DNA from: DATFNI01 sp963787205
Lineage (GTDB): Bacteria > Bacteroidota > Rhodothermia > Balneolales > DATFMH01
Assembly (NCBI GenBank): GCA_963787205.1
Contig: CAWBCD010000029.1
Coordinates: 124,001 to 188,000, forward strand
DNA: 64,000 nucleotides
Direction: 5' to 3'
Shown here: piece after piece, positions 37,375 to 46,614 of the stretch
Numbering within the stretch: position 1 is the stretch's first letter
How the letters are laid out: every line of letters starts with the position of its first letter
Position numbers and translations under genes: made by a program
Notes under the pieces: generated by a model
The model's input: only the letters and a program-made list of their open reading frames with translations
What the model was told of the DNA's origin: nothing
The model's database searches: none

Positions 37375-37995
37375 ATGACTAATAATACAGATATAGAAGC
37401 ACTTTTTTTGGATATCGGCGGCGTTTTACTGACCAATGGATGGGACCGGCAGGCCCGGGACAGAGCTGTAGAGCATTTCGGACTGGATGCCGACGAACTC
37501 CAGGAACGGCATCACCTGACATTTGATACCTATGAAGCGGGAAAACTGAGCTTGGACGAATATCTGGATCGTATTGTTTTTTATAAGGAGCGTTCATTTA
37601 CGAAAGGAGATTTTAAGAAATTCATGTTTGCACAGTCAAAGCCGTTTGATGACATGATCGCCTTTATTAAAGACATCAAGACCAAGCACAATCTGAGAAC
37701 ATATGTCATCTCGAATGAGGGAAGGGAACTGAATGATTACCGCATCAACACCTTCGAACTGGCAAACTTCATAGATGCTTTTATCTCCTCGTCCTTCGTT
37801 CATTTTCGCAAGCCTGATGAGGACATTTACAAGGTGGCCATGGACGTCTCACAGGTCCCACCGCAGCGATCGGTATATATCGACGATCGTCATATGTTCG
37901 TTGAAATAGCCCAATCGCTGGGTTTCAACGGCATTCATCATCGTGGCCTCGAGTCTACCAAAAAAGAAATGGCTGCCTTGGGATTAAATGAATAA
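37375..37995 (+). CDS. HAD-superfamily hydrolase
   Basis: A 206-residue haloacid dehalogenase-like hydrolase of subfamily IA. Motif I is FLDIGGVLL (nucleophile Asp, second Asp replaced by Gly as in YihX-type sugar phosphatases), motif II VISNEGREL, motif III FRKPDEDIY and motif IV YIDDRHMF. A helical cap lies between motifs I and II. A sugar-phosphate phosphatase is likely given the operon, but the substrate cannot be read from the sequence. The gene ends 37 bp before the chosen gnd start. Confidence 0.88.
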   Translation: MTNNTDIEALFLDIGGVLLTNGWDRQARDRAVEHFGLDADELQERHHLTFDTYEAGKLSLDEYLDRIVFYKERSFTKGDFKKFMFAQSKPFDDMIAFIKDIKTKHNLRTYVISNEGRELNDYRINTFELANFIDAFISSSFVHFRKPDEDIYKVAMDVSQVPPQRSVYIDDRHMFVEIAQSLGFNGIHHRGLESTKKEMAALGLNE

Positions 37996-38032
37996 GATTG
38001 TTAACAAAAGAAAAGATGTAACAGGGAAAATC

Positions 38033-39454
38033 ATGGATAAACAACAATATGATATAGGGATGATCGGCCTGGGTGTAATGGGCCGTAATTTTGTTTTGAA
38101 TATGGCGGACAACGGATATTCCGTTGCCGGTCTCGATACAGATCCTGACAAAGCCAAAGCGCTGGATAAAGAATCAGGCAAGCTGCATGTGAACGGGTTC
38201 ACGGACGTAAAGGAATTTGTAAACAGCCTCAAGAAGCCAAGATCCGTCATCATGCTGGTGCCGGCGGGCAAGGCTGTTGATTCTGTCATTGATGAACTGG
38301 TTCCTATTCTTGATAAGGATGATTTGATCATCGATGGCGGAAACTCTCATTTCACGGATACCGAACGCCATTTTGACGAGCTGAAGGACAAGGGGATCCA
38401 CTTTATGGGAATGGGAATTTCCGGTGGGGAGAAAGGTGCCCGTTTCGGACCGAGCATGATGCCGGGTGGAACCGAATCGGTCTACGATCGTGTAAAACCG
38501 ATCCTGGAGGCAGCGGCAGCAAAAGTAGATGGCGATCCCTGCGTGACCTTTCTGGGGCCGCGGTCAGCCGGACACTACGTGAAGATGGTGCATAATGGGA
38601 TTGAGTATGCCATTATGCAGATTCTTGCCGAGAGTTATCAACTGATGAAGGACGGTCTCGGGATGAGCAATCAACAGCTTCATGAGACCTTCAAGAGCTG
38701 GAATGAAGTCGAACTCGACTCCTTCCTGGTTCAAATCACAGCCGAAATATTCGCCAAACACGATGACAAAGGTGAAGGCTGGCTCATCGACAAAATCAAA
38801 GACAGCGCCAAACAGAAAGGTACGGGGAAATGGACTTCCCAGGATGCCATGGAATTGCAGGTTGCCGTACCTACGCTTGATATTGCCGTGGCTATGCGTG
38901 ACCTATCCGGTTTCAAGAGTGATCGCGATAAAGCCGGTGATCTATACAAACTGAGCAAGTTGCAGGAAGATGGCACGGGAAATCATAAGGTTTTCGTCGG
39001 CAAGCTAAAAAATGCAGTCTACTTCGGGATGGTTGCCAGCTACGCCCAGGGGATGCATCAACTGCGGGTGGCTTCCGATCATTACAAATTCAATCTGAAC
39101 CTGAAGGATGTGGCGAGGATATGGCGTGGCGGCTGCATCATACGCGCAGCGTTGCTCGAGGATATCCGGGCGGCCTATGATCGTAATCCTGATCTGTCGA
39201 ATCTTATACTGGATTCGAAGTTTGTCGACAAGCTTCAAAAAACACAATCGGACCTGAGATACGTTGTGAGCAAGTCTATTGAAATGGGTGTCCCTGTTCC
39301 GGCTCTTAGTGTATCGCTGAGCTATTTTGATGCCTATCGTAGTTCGTGGATGCCGGCCAACCTGATCCAGGCACAACGTGACGATTTTGGTTCTCATACC
39401 TATGAAAGAGTGGATCAGGAAGGTACTTTTCATTCGGAATGGAGTGAAAAATAA
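38033..39454 (+). CDS. gnd: 6-phosphogluconate dehydrogenase, decarboxylating
   Basis: A 473-residue enzyme that makes ribulose 5-phosphate, CO2 and NADPH from 6-phosphogluconate. The N-terminal Rossmann motif is GLGVMGRNFVLNMADNG; MGMGISGGEKGARFGPS carries the substrate-binding Ser-Gly-Gly, and GHYVKMVHNGIEYA the catalytic Lys and the His-Asn pair; IWRGGCIIRA is further on. An in-frame ATG at 37988 would add 15 residues and overlap the HAD gene; 38033 gives the normal start. Confidence 0.95.
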   Translation: MDKQQYDIGMIGLGVMGRNFVLNMADNGYSVAGLDTDPDKAKALDKESGKLHVNGFTDVKEFVNSLKKPRSVIMLVPAGKAVDSVIDELVPILDKDDLIIDGGNSHFTDTERHFDELKDKGIHFMGMGISGGEKGARFGPSMMPGGTESVYDRVKPILEAAAAKVDGDPCVTFLGPRSAGHYVKMVHNGIEYAIMQILAESYQLMKDGLGMSNQQLHETFKSWNEVELDSFLVQITAEIFAKHDDKGEGWLIDKIKDSAKQKGTGKWTSQDAMELQVAVPTLDIAVAMRDLSGFKSDRDKAGDLYKLSKLQEDGTGNHKVFVGKLKNAVYFGMVASYAQGMHQLRVASDHYKFNLNLKDVARIWRGGCIIRAALLEDIRAAYDRNPDLSNLILDSKFVDKLQKTQSDLRYVVSKSIEMGVPVPALSVSLSYFDAYRSSWMPANLIQAQRDDFGSHTYERVDQEGTFHSEWSEK

Positions 39455-39510
39455 AATAACTATCCTTAGTCGAAACAATCTCATACAATTCCTGATTGTT
39501 ACAATCAAAA

Positions 39511-39570
39511 GCCACGGAAACGCGGAGAATCACAGAATATTTTCTCTGTGTATTTCAGTGCCTCTGTGGC
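39511..39570. repeat. Imperfect inverted repeat of the 'CCACAGAG' intergenic type
   Basis: The left arm GCCACGGAAACGCGGAGAA and the reverse complement of the right arm, GCCACAGAGGCACTGAAAT, agree at about two thirds of positions across 26-28 bases. It lies in the gnd-zwf spacer. Elements with CCACGGA/ACACAGAG words occur scattered in intergenic DNA of many environmental bacteria. A related word is seen at 57632-57672. Confidence 0.5.
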
Positions 39571-39628
39571 AATTAATACAAGTGCAGCAATTCCGGACAA
39601 TCATTAAAAATTAAAAGGAGTCTTAGTT

Positions 39629-41167
39629 TTGGTTAGTACAGCAAAACCCGGAGAAACAATTCTTGCCATATTTGGTGCCGGCGGCGATCTTACCTGGCGT
39701 AAGCTGATGCCCGCCATCTATAATCTATATCTTGAAGACTGGATGCCCGAGCATTTTGTCGTGCTCGGCATCGATGTCAAAGATATGACAGATGACAAAT
39801 TCCGGGATAAAGTGAAAGACGGGATTAACAATTTTTCCCGGCGCGGCAAGGTCAAAGCAGACGACTGGAAGAAGTTCGCGGAGCATCTTCAATACAAGAA
39901 GATGGATTTCACGAAGCTGGAAAACTTCAAATCACTGAAATCCGACATTGAGAAACTGGAAAAGGACCTCGACGGTTCCTGCGACCGTGTCTTTTACCTG
40001 GCGACATCATCGCGTTTCTTTGAACCGATCAGCGAAAACATAAGCAAGTCTGGACTGTCCGACGACTCGCAAAGTTCACGTATTGTCGTCGAAAAGCCAT
40101 TTGGTCATGATCTTGAGTCGGCCAGTAAGCTCAACGAGCATATGACAAGTTTCTTCGATGAGTGCCAGATTTACCGGATTGACCATTACCTCGGTAAGGA
40201 AACGGTACAAAACCTGATGGCCTTCCGCTTTGCCAATGCACTGTTTGAACCGATATGGAATCGCAACTACATCGACCATGTCCAGATTACCGTGGCGGAA
40301 CAAGTTGGAGTGGAACACCGCGGCGGGTATTACGACCACGCAGGCGCACTGCGTGACATGATCCAGAATCACTTAATGCAGTTGTTCTGCCTGATTGCGA
40401 TGGAGCCACCGGTAAATTTCAATGCCGATGAGGTACGCAACAAGAAAGTGGATGTTCTCCATGCAACACGGAAGATTAAACCCGAACAGGTCCCGCATTT
40501 TGCTGTGCGAGGCCAGTATGGTCCGGGTTGGATCGAAGGCAAGAAAATGATCGGGTACCGAAATGAAGATGGGGTCGACCCCAAATCAAAAACAGAGTCC
40601 TATGCAGCGCTCAAGCTCTACATAGACAACTGGCGCTGGCAAGGTGTCCCATTCTACCTGCGCACCGGGAAACATCTCTTAAAGCAGGTGTCCATGATCA
40701 CGATACAGTTTCGACCTGTGCCCCACGAAGCCTTCCCGAGCGAGACCCATGTCAACCTGACTCCGAACCGGCTGATTTTGAATATTCAGCCTGAAAAGGG
40801 CATTAAACTGCGGTTTCTTGCGAAAGATCCGGGGCTGCAGATGATCCTGAATCCGGTGGAGATGCAGTTTAATTATGAACAGCAGTACGAGAGCGAGACG
40901 CCGGAGGCCTACGAAACGCTGCTTCTGGATGTGATGAAAGGTGATGCAACTATGTTCATGCGCGCCGACCAGGTCAATGCGGCGTGGGACGTTCTGATGC
41001 CTATCATTAACCACTGGGAAGCCACGAATCCGATGGATTTCCCGAACTATGCCGCCGGTACCTGGGGACCGGAAGGTGCCGAAGCGCTCATCGCCCAGGA
41101 CGGCAACACATGGCTGATGATGCCGCTTGAGAATAATCACGACAGTTCATCAAAATCGAAAAAGTAA
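39629..41167 (+). CDS. zwf: Glucose-6-phosphate 1-dehydrogenase
   Basis: A 512-residue enzyme that oxidises glucose 6-phosphate to 6-phosphogluconolactone with NADP reduction. Rossmann motif FGAGGDLTWRKLMPAIYNL; the active-site signature RIDHYLGKETVQN includes the catalytic His and the substrate Lys; RTGKHL lies near residue 350. The start is TTG at 39629 with a strong AAAAGGAG at 39613-39620 8 nt upstream; no ATG or GTG lies at a suitable distance. The stop overlaps the pgl start (TAATG). Confidence 0.96.
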   Translation: MVSTAKPGETILAIFGAGGDLTWRKLMPAIYNLYLEDWMPEHFVVLGIDVKDMTDDKFRDKVKDGINNFSRRGKVKADDWKKFAEHLQYKKMDFTKLENFKSLKSDIEKLEKDLDGSCDRVFYLATSSRFFEPISENISKSGLSDDSQSSRIVVEKPFGHDLESASKLNEHMTSFFDECQIYRIDHYLGKETVQNLMAFRFANALFEPIWNRNYIDHVQITVAEQVGVEHRGGYYDHAGALRDMIQNHLMQLFCLIAMEPPVNFNADEVRNKKVDVLHATRKIKPEQVPHFAVRGQYGPGWIEGKKMIGYRNEDGVDPKSKTESYAALKLYIDNWRWQGVPFYLRTGKHLLKQVSMITIQFRPVPHEAFPSETHVNLTPNRLILNIQPEKGIKLRFLAKDPGLQMILNPVEMQFNYEQQYESETPEAYETLLLDVMKGDATMFMRADQVNAAWDVLMPIINHWEATNPMDFPNYAAGTWGPEGAEALIAQDGNTWLMMPLENNHDSSSKSKK

Positions 41168-41904
41168 TGCTCAAAATTTTGAATGATCCGGACAAGGTGG
41201 CGGGGGTCGCGGCTGATCTGTTTGTGGAGACGGCACGTGAAGCCGTTAAGAACAACGGCCGGTTCAGTGTCGCACTCTCAGGCGGCCATTCCCCGGAACA
41301 GACATACAAGCTTCTCAGCGAGTTGCCCCGTATTGAGTCGATACCGTGGGATAAGGTTCATCTTTTTTGGGGGGATGAGCGATATGTCCCTCATGATGAT
41401 CCCCGCAGTAACATCGGAATGGCCCGTGAGCAATTCATCAACAACGTGCCCATACCCAATGATAATGTTCACGAGGTACCTTATGAGGATTCGGCAGAGA
41501 TATCTGCAGAAGTATACGGCAAGAAACTGCATTCGTTCTTCGATACGAAATATCCTGAGTTTGACTTAATCTATCTTGGATTGGGTACAAACGGCCATAC
41601 GGCTTCCCTTTTTCCGCATACGCCTGTTCTGAAAAAGAAGGACCCGTGGTATGCTTCGGTGTATCTCGAGGATCAGCAGATGTACCGGACTACATTGACG
41701 ATCCCGGCTATCAATCATGCTAAAAATATTGCTTTTATCGTGTTTGGTGAGGATAAGGCCGATATCGTAAAAGGCATTATCGAAGGCCCGCGTCAACCGG
41801 AAGAATGGCCGTCCCAATATATCAAAGCTGAAAATGGAGAGGTGCACTGGCTCCTGGATAGTGCAGCCTCTGCCAGGCTGGCTGCGGTTAAGAGGAGCCA
41901 TTGA
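41167..41904 (+). CDS. pgl: 6-phosphogluconolactonase
   Basis: A 245-residue DevB-type lactonase of the glucosamine-6-phosphate isomerase/lactonase fold. Motifs: FSVALSGGHSPEQTYKLL at the N-terminus, VHLFWGDERYVPHDDPRSN and LGLGTNGHTASLFPHT with the catalytic His. It hydrolyses the product of Zwf and is translationally coupled to it. Confidence 0.95.
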   Translation: MLKILNDPDKVAGVAADLFVETAREAVKNNGRFSVALSGGHSPEQTYKLLSELPRIESIPWDKVHLFWGDERYVPHDDPRSNIGMAREQFINNVPIPNDNVHEVPYEDSAEISAEVYGKKLHSFFDTKYPEFDLIYLGLGTNGHTASLFPHTPVLKKKDPWYASVYLEDQQMYRTTLTIPAINHAKNIAFIVFGEDKADIVKGIIEGPRQPEEWPSQYIKAENGEVHWLLDSAASARLAAVKRSH

Positions 41905-41965
41905 CATACAGTGTTTCCTCCTTTTTGCTATCTTGATATAAGTAAGAGGAACGAATGTTATGTAA

Positions 41966-42832
41966 ATGGAGGAAAACATCATATCTGATCTCTCGACGTA
42001 TTTGTCGGCTTTTCGGGAAAAGCAGATTGGGCTGATATGTGAGCAGTGTTCGAATCCTGATGTGGACACGGCAGTTCACGAGGTTCGAAAATCATTTAAG
42101 CGTTTGCGAACGCTTGAGTTATTGTTGAAACCACTGGACAAATCCCTGGCAATGAAGCGGGGAGATCAGTGGAAGATGCTCGGGGAACGCCTCGCTGCTC
42201 CACGTGATTCCGCCATTATGCGATATGGCATCAGCCATATGATGACAGACAGGGAGCAAACGTATCTGTCGGAGGTACGGAAGGTTTTGGATCAGGAATA
42301 TGAGGGCGCTATCCGGGAATTGACAGAAAAAGAGGTCCTTAAAGGAATTCAAAAGTATATCGAAAGGCATTCATTACTTCTGCGACCTGTTATATCCGAT
42401 ACCCTGATTTTAGAGGATCTGTCATTTGCCAGTAAGGATCTGTTTACAGATGCTTTATGCAAAGGGAAAAAAGCCAGAAAAAAAGAGAAGACTCGGTTCA
42501 TGCACGCCTGGCGCAAAAGCCTGAAGCACCTACAGTACCAACTGGATATTTTCAACGGGAGCGGAACCGATGAGCTGAGGAACAAAGAGCAATATGTCAA
42601 GAGCATAACAGAACAGTTGGGTCTCTATAATGATTACTCAGTGCTGCAAAAATGGTTGAAATCACACAAAGATTTGATGAAAGAGAGCGACTACAAGGCC
42701 ATCAGGAAACGACTGAAAAAAAGGAAAACAGCACTGGGCGAAGAGGCAATCAAAAAGGGCGAAAAGTTCTTAAAGATGGATGCCACAGACTGGTGGGAGT
42801 TCCTTTCTGTTAACGCGATACCGGCGGATTGA
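41966..42832 (+). CDS. CHAD domain protein
   Basis: A 288-residue alpha-helical protein. The N-terminal VHEVRKSFKRLRTLELLL and the central FMHAWRKSLKHLQYQL are the conserved H-x-x-R/K-x-x-x-K-x-x-R helices of the CHAD family, which bind inorganic polyphosphate through their Lys, Arg and His side chains. It lies 61 bp after pgl and may be co-transcribed with the pentose-phosphate operon. No CYTH triphosphatase domain is fused or adjacent. A role in polyphosphate biology is family knowledge, not visible in the sequence. Confidence 0.85.
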   Translation: MEENIISDLSTYLSAFREKQIGLICEQCSNPDVDTAVHEVRKSFKRLRTLELLLKPLDKSLAMKRGDQWKMLGERLAAPRDSAIMRYGISHMMTDREQTYLSEVRKVLDQEYEGAIRELTEKEVLKGIQKYIERHSLLLRPVISDTLILEDLSFASKDLFTDALCKGKKARKKEKTRFMHAWRKSLKHLQYQLDIFNGSGTDELRNKEQYVKSITEQLGLYNDYSVLQKWLKSHKDLMKESDYKAIRKRLKKRKTALGEEAIKKGEKFLKMDATDWWEFLSVNAIPAD

Positions 42833-43258
42833 TCAGGAAAGCAGAATTAATCACATATGTGGATTTCTATTTTTAAAAGTTATAAGGCCAATAGGGCAAC
42901 TTGTCGCTGTTTGTATTACCCAGGTACGTCACGTTACTTTTTGTAGTGTCCTGAGGCCAGTAAAACCGTAGCGCATCATTCTTCGTCGTATCCGTAACCT
43001 CGGGTATTTTTACCCGCCAAATTTTTGACTAAACCATTCAAGTGCAGGTGCGGTATCATCTCAAAAATCAGATTCGCATGGTTCATGTATAAGGAGTCTG
43101 GTCTGCGAAAATCCTGTGGAGAAATAATCCGTAAATAACCGGCTGACTTGCAAAAGCTGATGGCTTTAAGCTTTCTTCATCTGGAACAAACGCATGGTTC
43201 AACCTGTTACAATCTACACACTGATCGAATTATTAATCAAAACCAGGTTGAATACATT
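42833..43258. other. Intergenic region between the CHAD and alcohol dehydrogenase genes
   Basis: About 425 bp. The only structured element recognised is a CGGGTA/TACCCG hairpin at 43001-43016 followed by CCAAATTTTT, which could end the pentose-phosphate operon transcript. The open frame upstream of the dehydrogenase start (43148-43258) is not conserved-looking. Confidence 0.5.
43001..43026 (+). terminator. Possible rho-independent terminator
   Basis: Six-bp stem CGGGTA/TACCCG with a TTTT loop, then CCAAATTTTT. The U-run is displaced by five bases, so efficiency is doubtful. It is the only candidate after the CHAD gene. Confidence 0.5.
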
Positions 43259-44272
43259 ATGGCAACAATGAAAGCTGCGCAGGTATCAAAAGCAGGAGGG
43301 GCGTTTGAGTTAGTTGATAAGCCAATTCCAGAACCGCAATCGAACCAGGTGTTAATCAAAGTCGAAGCCTGCGGAATATGCCACAGCGATTACTTCGTTA
43401 AAGAAGGGGTGTTTCCAGGGATCCAGTATCCACGCGTGCCGGGTCACGAGGTGATCGGAAAAATCGTGAAAACCGGTAGTGAAGTGCCGGGATGGAAAGA
43501 AGGCGAACGTGTTGGTGTCGGATGGCATGGCGGCCACTGTTTTCACTGCGAACCCTGCCGGAAAGGCGATTTTATAAACTGTGAGAATGCACAAATATCA
43601 GGCATATCCTACGATGGTGGCTATGCTGAGTACATGACGGCGCCGTTTGAGGCTCTTGCCCGCGTGCCGGAAGAATTGTCATCGGCCGAGGCGGCCCCGT
43701 TGCTGTGTGCCGGAATCACGACCTATAATGCCTTGCGTAACAGCGGAGCCAAACCGGGTGATCTCGTGGCGGTGTTAGGCATCGGCGGTCTGGGTCACCT
43801 TGCATTGCAATATTCCCGCGCGGCAGGATACCGGACCATTGCCTTGTCGCACGGCAGCAGCAAGGAAGCACTGGCGCTTGAACTGGGTGCTCACTATTAC
43901 ATCAACACCGAGAAAATGGATCCGGCAAAAGAACTGGCTAAAATGGGAGGAGCCCATGTCATCCTGGCAACAGCGCCTAACAGCAAAGCCATCAGCCAGT
44001 TAGTTGGCGGGCTGTCGTCCCGTGGTAATCTGGTGATCGTAGCTGCAGCCGCGGATAATATGGAAGTCGTTCCGTTTGCATTGTTGTCCGGTAAAAAGAT
44101 CTCCGGCTGGCCAAGTGGTCACGCCAAAGAATCGGAAGAAACCCTCGAATTCAGTGCAATGAGCAAAATCAAACCGAAAATTGAGACCTTCCCCTTGGAG
44201 AAAGTGAACGAAGCTTACGATAAGATGATCACCAACAAAGTACGTTTCCGTGCTGTTTTGACAATGGATTGA
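43259..44272 (+). CDS. Zinc-dependent alcohol dehydrogenase
   Basis: A 337-residue medium-chain dehydrogenase. Catalytic zinc ligands are in ACGICHSDYFV and PGHEVIG; the structural zinc cysteines are in HCFHCEPCRKGDFINC; the cofactor motif is VLGIGGLGHLALQ. The longer frame from 43148 has 37 unlike residues in front; the ATG at 43259 gives the typical N-terminus MATMKAAQV. An AdhP-like or cinnamyl-alcohol-type enzyme is likely; the alcohol is unknown. Confidence 0.93.
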   Translation: MATMKAAQVSKAGGAFELVDKPIPEPQSNQVLIKVEACGICHSDYFVKEGVFPGIQYPRVPGHEVIGKIVKTGSEVPGWKEGERVGVGWHGGHCFHCEPCRKGDFINCENAQISGISYDGGYAEYMTAPFEALARVPEELSSAEAAPLLCAGITTYNALRNSGAKPGDLVAVLGIGGLGHLALQYSRAAGYRTIALSHGSSKEALALELGAHYYINTEKMDPAKELAKMGGAHVILATAPNSKAISQLVGGLSSRGNLVIVAAAADNMEVVPFALLSGKKISGWPSGHAKESEETLEFSAMSKIKPKIETFPLEKVNEAYDKMITNKVRFRAVLTMD

Positions 44273-44280
44273 TTGGTTTC

Positions 44281-44314
44281 GTGTATGGGTAATCATGTGG
44301 GATTACCCATACAC
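44281..44314 (+). terminator. Perfect 14-bp hairpin after the alcohol dehydrogenase gene
   Basis: GTGTATGGGTAATC/GATTACCCATACAC with a 6-nt loop, 8 bp after the stop codon. It lacks a U-run (followed by AATTACGG), so it may act as a 3' stabilising stem or a factor-dependent terminator. Confidence 0.6.
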
Positions 44315-44410
44315 AATTACGGTCGGGGTGTGGAGTTGATTCCAAAAAAATATATCGAGTCCTTTTATTTTCGACATTGATCTTGTATCATGCTGGCGTT
44401 CTTTTTACAG

Positions 44411-44626
44411 ATTGTTGATATACGGTTTTGAAGGGATGTGATCACATCCCCAAATTAAAAGGGAACCCCGTTTAAATCGGGGGCTGTACCCGCAACTGTA
44501 ATCCCAACAGGCGCAAGCAAAACGCTGTTGACCACCTCCTTGCCACTGTCCCGATCCCGAATAATTTCCGGACGGGATGGGAAGGCCGTCAACAGTTGGG
44601 AGAGCCAGGAGACCTGCCGTGTAATC
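44411..44626 (+). promoter_or_regulatory. Cobalamin (B12) riboswitch
   Basis: The B12 box AGCCAGGAGACCTGCC is at 44603-44618. Upstream are the conserved AAAAGGGAA and CTGTACCCGCAACTGTAA elements (about 44457-44502). The outer P1 helix can be formed by ATACGG near 44416 with CCGTGT near 44617. Between the aptamer and the start codon a GAACTT/AAGTTC stem (44636-44657) sits next to the AGG of the ribosome site, a plausible translational expression platform. Ligand binding should switch off the downstream BtuB-like receptor. Confidence 0.95.
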
Positions 44627-44666
44627 TCCACTGTAGAACTTTCGGGTATAAAAGTTCAGGTGATCC

Positions 44667-46595
44667 ATGAAATATACTTTATGCAAGGGTGCTTCGTGCG
44701 TCCTTCTTATTACACTACTTCTTCTGTTACAATCGATCCCCCCGTTATGGGCTCAGAAGGCGGATACCAGCTATACCGGGCCAGAGGTACGCGTGACAGC
44801 TACGCGTATCAACCAGCCAGATTATCGCCAGCCGGTGCAGGTCAACGTGGTGGATTCCCTGCCGCTTCGGTTTCTTTCCAACCAGAACCTTGGACTCGTC
44901 CTGCAATCCGTGACCACTGCCTTTGTGCAGGATAATGGTCCGGGCGGATTGGCTACCATATCACAACGGGGTTTCGATGCCCGGCAGACCCAGGTTATCT
45001 GGAATGGATTTGAACTGAATCATTCCATGCTCGGGTTGACCGATCTCGCGATGATTCCGTCCTCAACCATCAGCTCGGTTGAAATATCCCCCGGAAATAT
45101 GGGAACATCATTTGGATCGGGAGGAGCTGGAGGAACCGTCATTTTACACACCAAAAAGTTTGAGAATAGTGTTCGGTTGGGCAATGAGGTGGGTTCGTTC
45201 GGATCGGATCAGCAAACAGCCGGAGCCGGGTGGAGTAATAACCGGTGGAATCTGTCTGCCATCGTCTTTCACAGGCATGCCGCCAATGATTTCAGCTACT
45301 TCGATCCGTTTCAAAACAAGGAGCAGAAGAGGACACATAACGGGTTGGATGCCCGGCACATCCTGGTACAGGCCGGGTGGAAAAAAGGGCATTACCAGGT
45401 AAAATCGGCCCTCTGGTATGCAGGTGAGGAGAATAATATTCCCGGATCGATTGTAAGCACCAGTGACGCCGGGCGGCAAAAAGACCGTTTCATTCGCTGG
45501 TATGCCGCAGCGACCACCTGGCAGGGAAGTACAAAATTTGGATTGAAGGCCTTTTACAACTTGTACAAACTGGACTTCGCTAACCCTGAGCAGCATGTAA
45601 ACAGTGAGAGTACGGTCTATAATGAGGTCATTCGGGGATCGGTGAATCATTATTTCGGCCATCAGTTAGAGCTGCATGGTTTGACATCGGTGGAGTATGA
45701 CAGAGTTCGCACCAATAATTACCGTGATGGCAAGAGCCGGACGACCTGGAGCAACCTGTTGCAGCTCAATTATAATCCATGGCCGCGGTTATGGCTGTTT
45801 GGTGCCGGGCGCTATGATCATTATTCTGATTTTGGCGATGCGCTGATTCCTTCAGTCGGTTTGAATTTTGAGTTGTTGAAAGATCACCTCTATCTCCGGG
45901 GCACATTCAAAAAAGACTACACGGCACCGACATTCAACGACTTGTATTGGGCAAACGGCGGAAACCCGGACCTCAAACCGGAACGAAGTACAACGATTGA
46001 GACGGGTTTCGTCTACCGGATGAAAGTGCATCATTTTTCATTTAAGATATCGCCGGAGGTTTATCGAAGCCGTCAGCATAACGGCATTCGCTGGGTTCCG
46101 TTTTCGGGGGGAACCACACCGGTCAACATCCAGGAATCGGAGATGATGGGCCTGGAATTATCCACTCAAGCGGATTACAGCGCCCATAATTGGACCTTCT
46201 CACTGCATTACCTGCTTACGTTAACGCAGGCAAGGATTTTGAGTAATCCCAAAAGCAGCAGCCAGGCCCTGGATAAGCAGATACGCTATGTCCCGCCAAT
46301 CAGTCAAAAATTGTTCCTGGGGATAAGCTACCGGCGTCTCCAGATCTTTGTTAACAGGACCGGTATCGGCAAGCGATATACGACAAACGATCACAGCAGT
46401 CCCCTGGACCCATTGCCCCCTTATTCGGTGTGGAATGCCGGTGGAGGTTACCAACAGCCGGTCGGACCGTTTAAACTGGACGTAGATGCTACGGTCTATA
46501 ACGTGTTCAATAAAGATTACCAGGTGATCGCCTGGTACCCGATGCCGGGCCGGAACTATCAACTCACGGCGTCAATCAGCTATCCATTCAAATAA
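44667..46595 (+). CDS. btuB: TonB-dependent outer membrane receptor, probable cobalamin transporter
   Basis: A 642-residue receptor. Signal peptide to about residue 29; a plug domain with VNVVDSLPLRFLSNQNLGLVLQSV, NGPGGLATISQRGFDARQTQVIWNGFEL and SVEISPGNMGTSFGSGGAGGTVIL; a 22-strand barrel ends in an aromatic-type C-terminus (SYPFK). The B12 riboswitch directly upstream, rather than the protein, identifies the probable substrate. The next gene, 19 bp downstream, encodes a BtuG-like propeller. Confidence 0.88.
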   Translation: MKYTLCKGASCVLLITLLLLLQSIPPLWAQKADTSYTGPEVRVTATRINQPDYRQPVQVNVVDSLPLRFLSNQNLGLVLQSVTTAFVQDNGPGGLATISQRGFDARQTQVIWNGFELNHSMLGLTDLAMIPSSTISSVEISPGNMGTSFGSGGAGGTVILHTKKFENSVRLGNEVGSFGSDQQTAGAGWSNNRWNLSAIVFHRHAANDFSYFDPFQNKEQKRTHNGLDARHILVQAGWKKGHYQVKSALWYAGEENNIPGSIVSTSDAGRQKDRFIRWYAAATTWQGSTKFGLKAFYNLYKLDFANPEQHVNSESTVYNEVIRGSVNHYFGHQLELHGLTSVEYDRVRTNNYRDGKSRTTWSNLLQLNYNPWPRLWLFGAGRYDHYSDFGDALIPSVGLNFELLKDHLYLRGTFKKDYTAPTFNDLYWANGGNPDLKPERSTTIETGFVYRMKVHHFSFKISPEVYRSRQHNGIRWVPFSGGTTPVNIQESEMMGLELSTQADYSAHNWTFSLHYLLTLTQARILSNPKSSSQALDKQIRYVPPISQKLFLGISYRRLQIFVNRTGIGKRYTTNDHSSPLDPLPPYSVWNAGGGYQQPVGPFKLDVDATVYNVFNKDYQVIAWYPMPGRNYQLTASISYPFK

Positions 46596-46614
46596 TCAAA
46601 CTACAGAGGATGAG

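Noticed and set aside
43148..43258. N-terminal extension of the alcohol dehydrogenase from the ATG at 43148
   Set aside because: The extra 37 residues do not resemble dehydrogenase N-termini, and MATMKAAQV at 43259 is the normal start.
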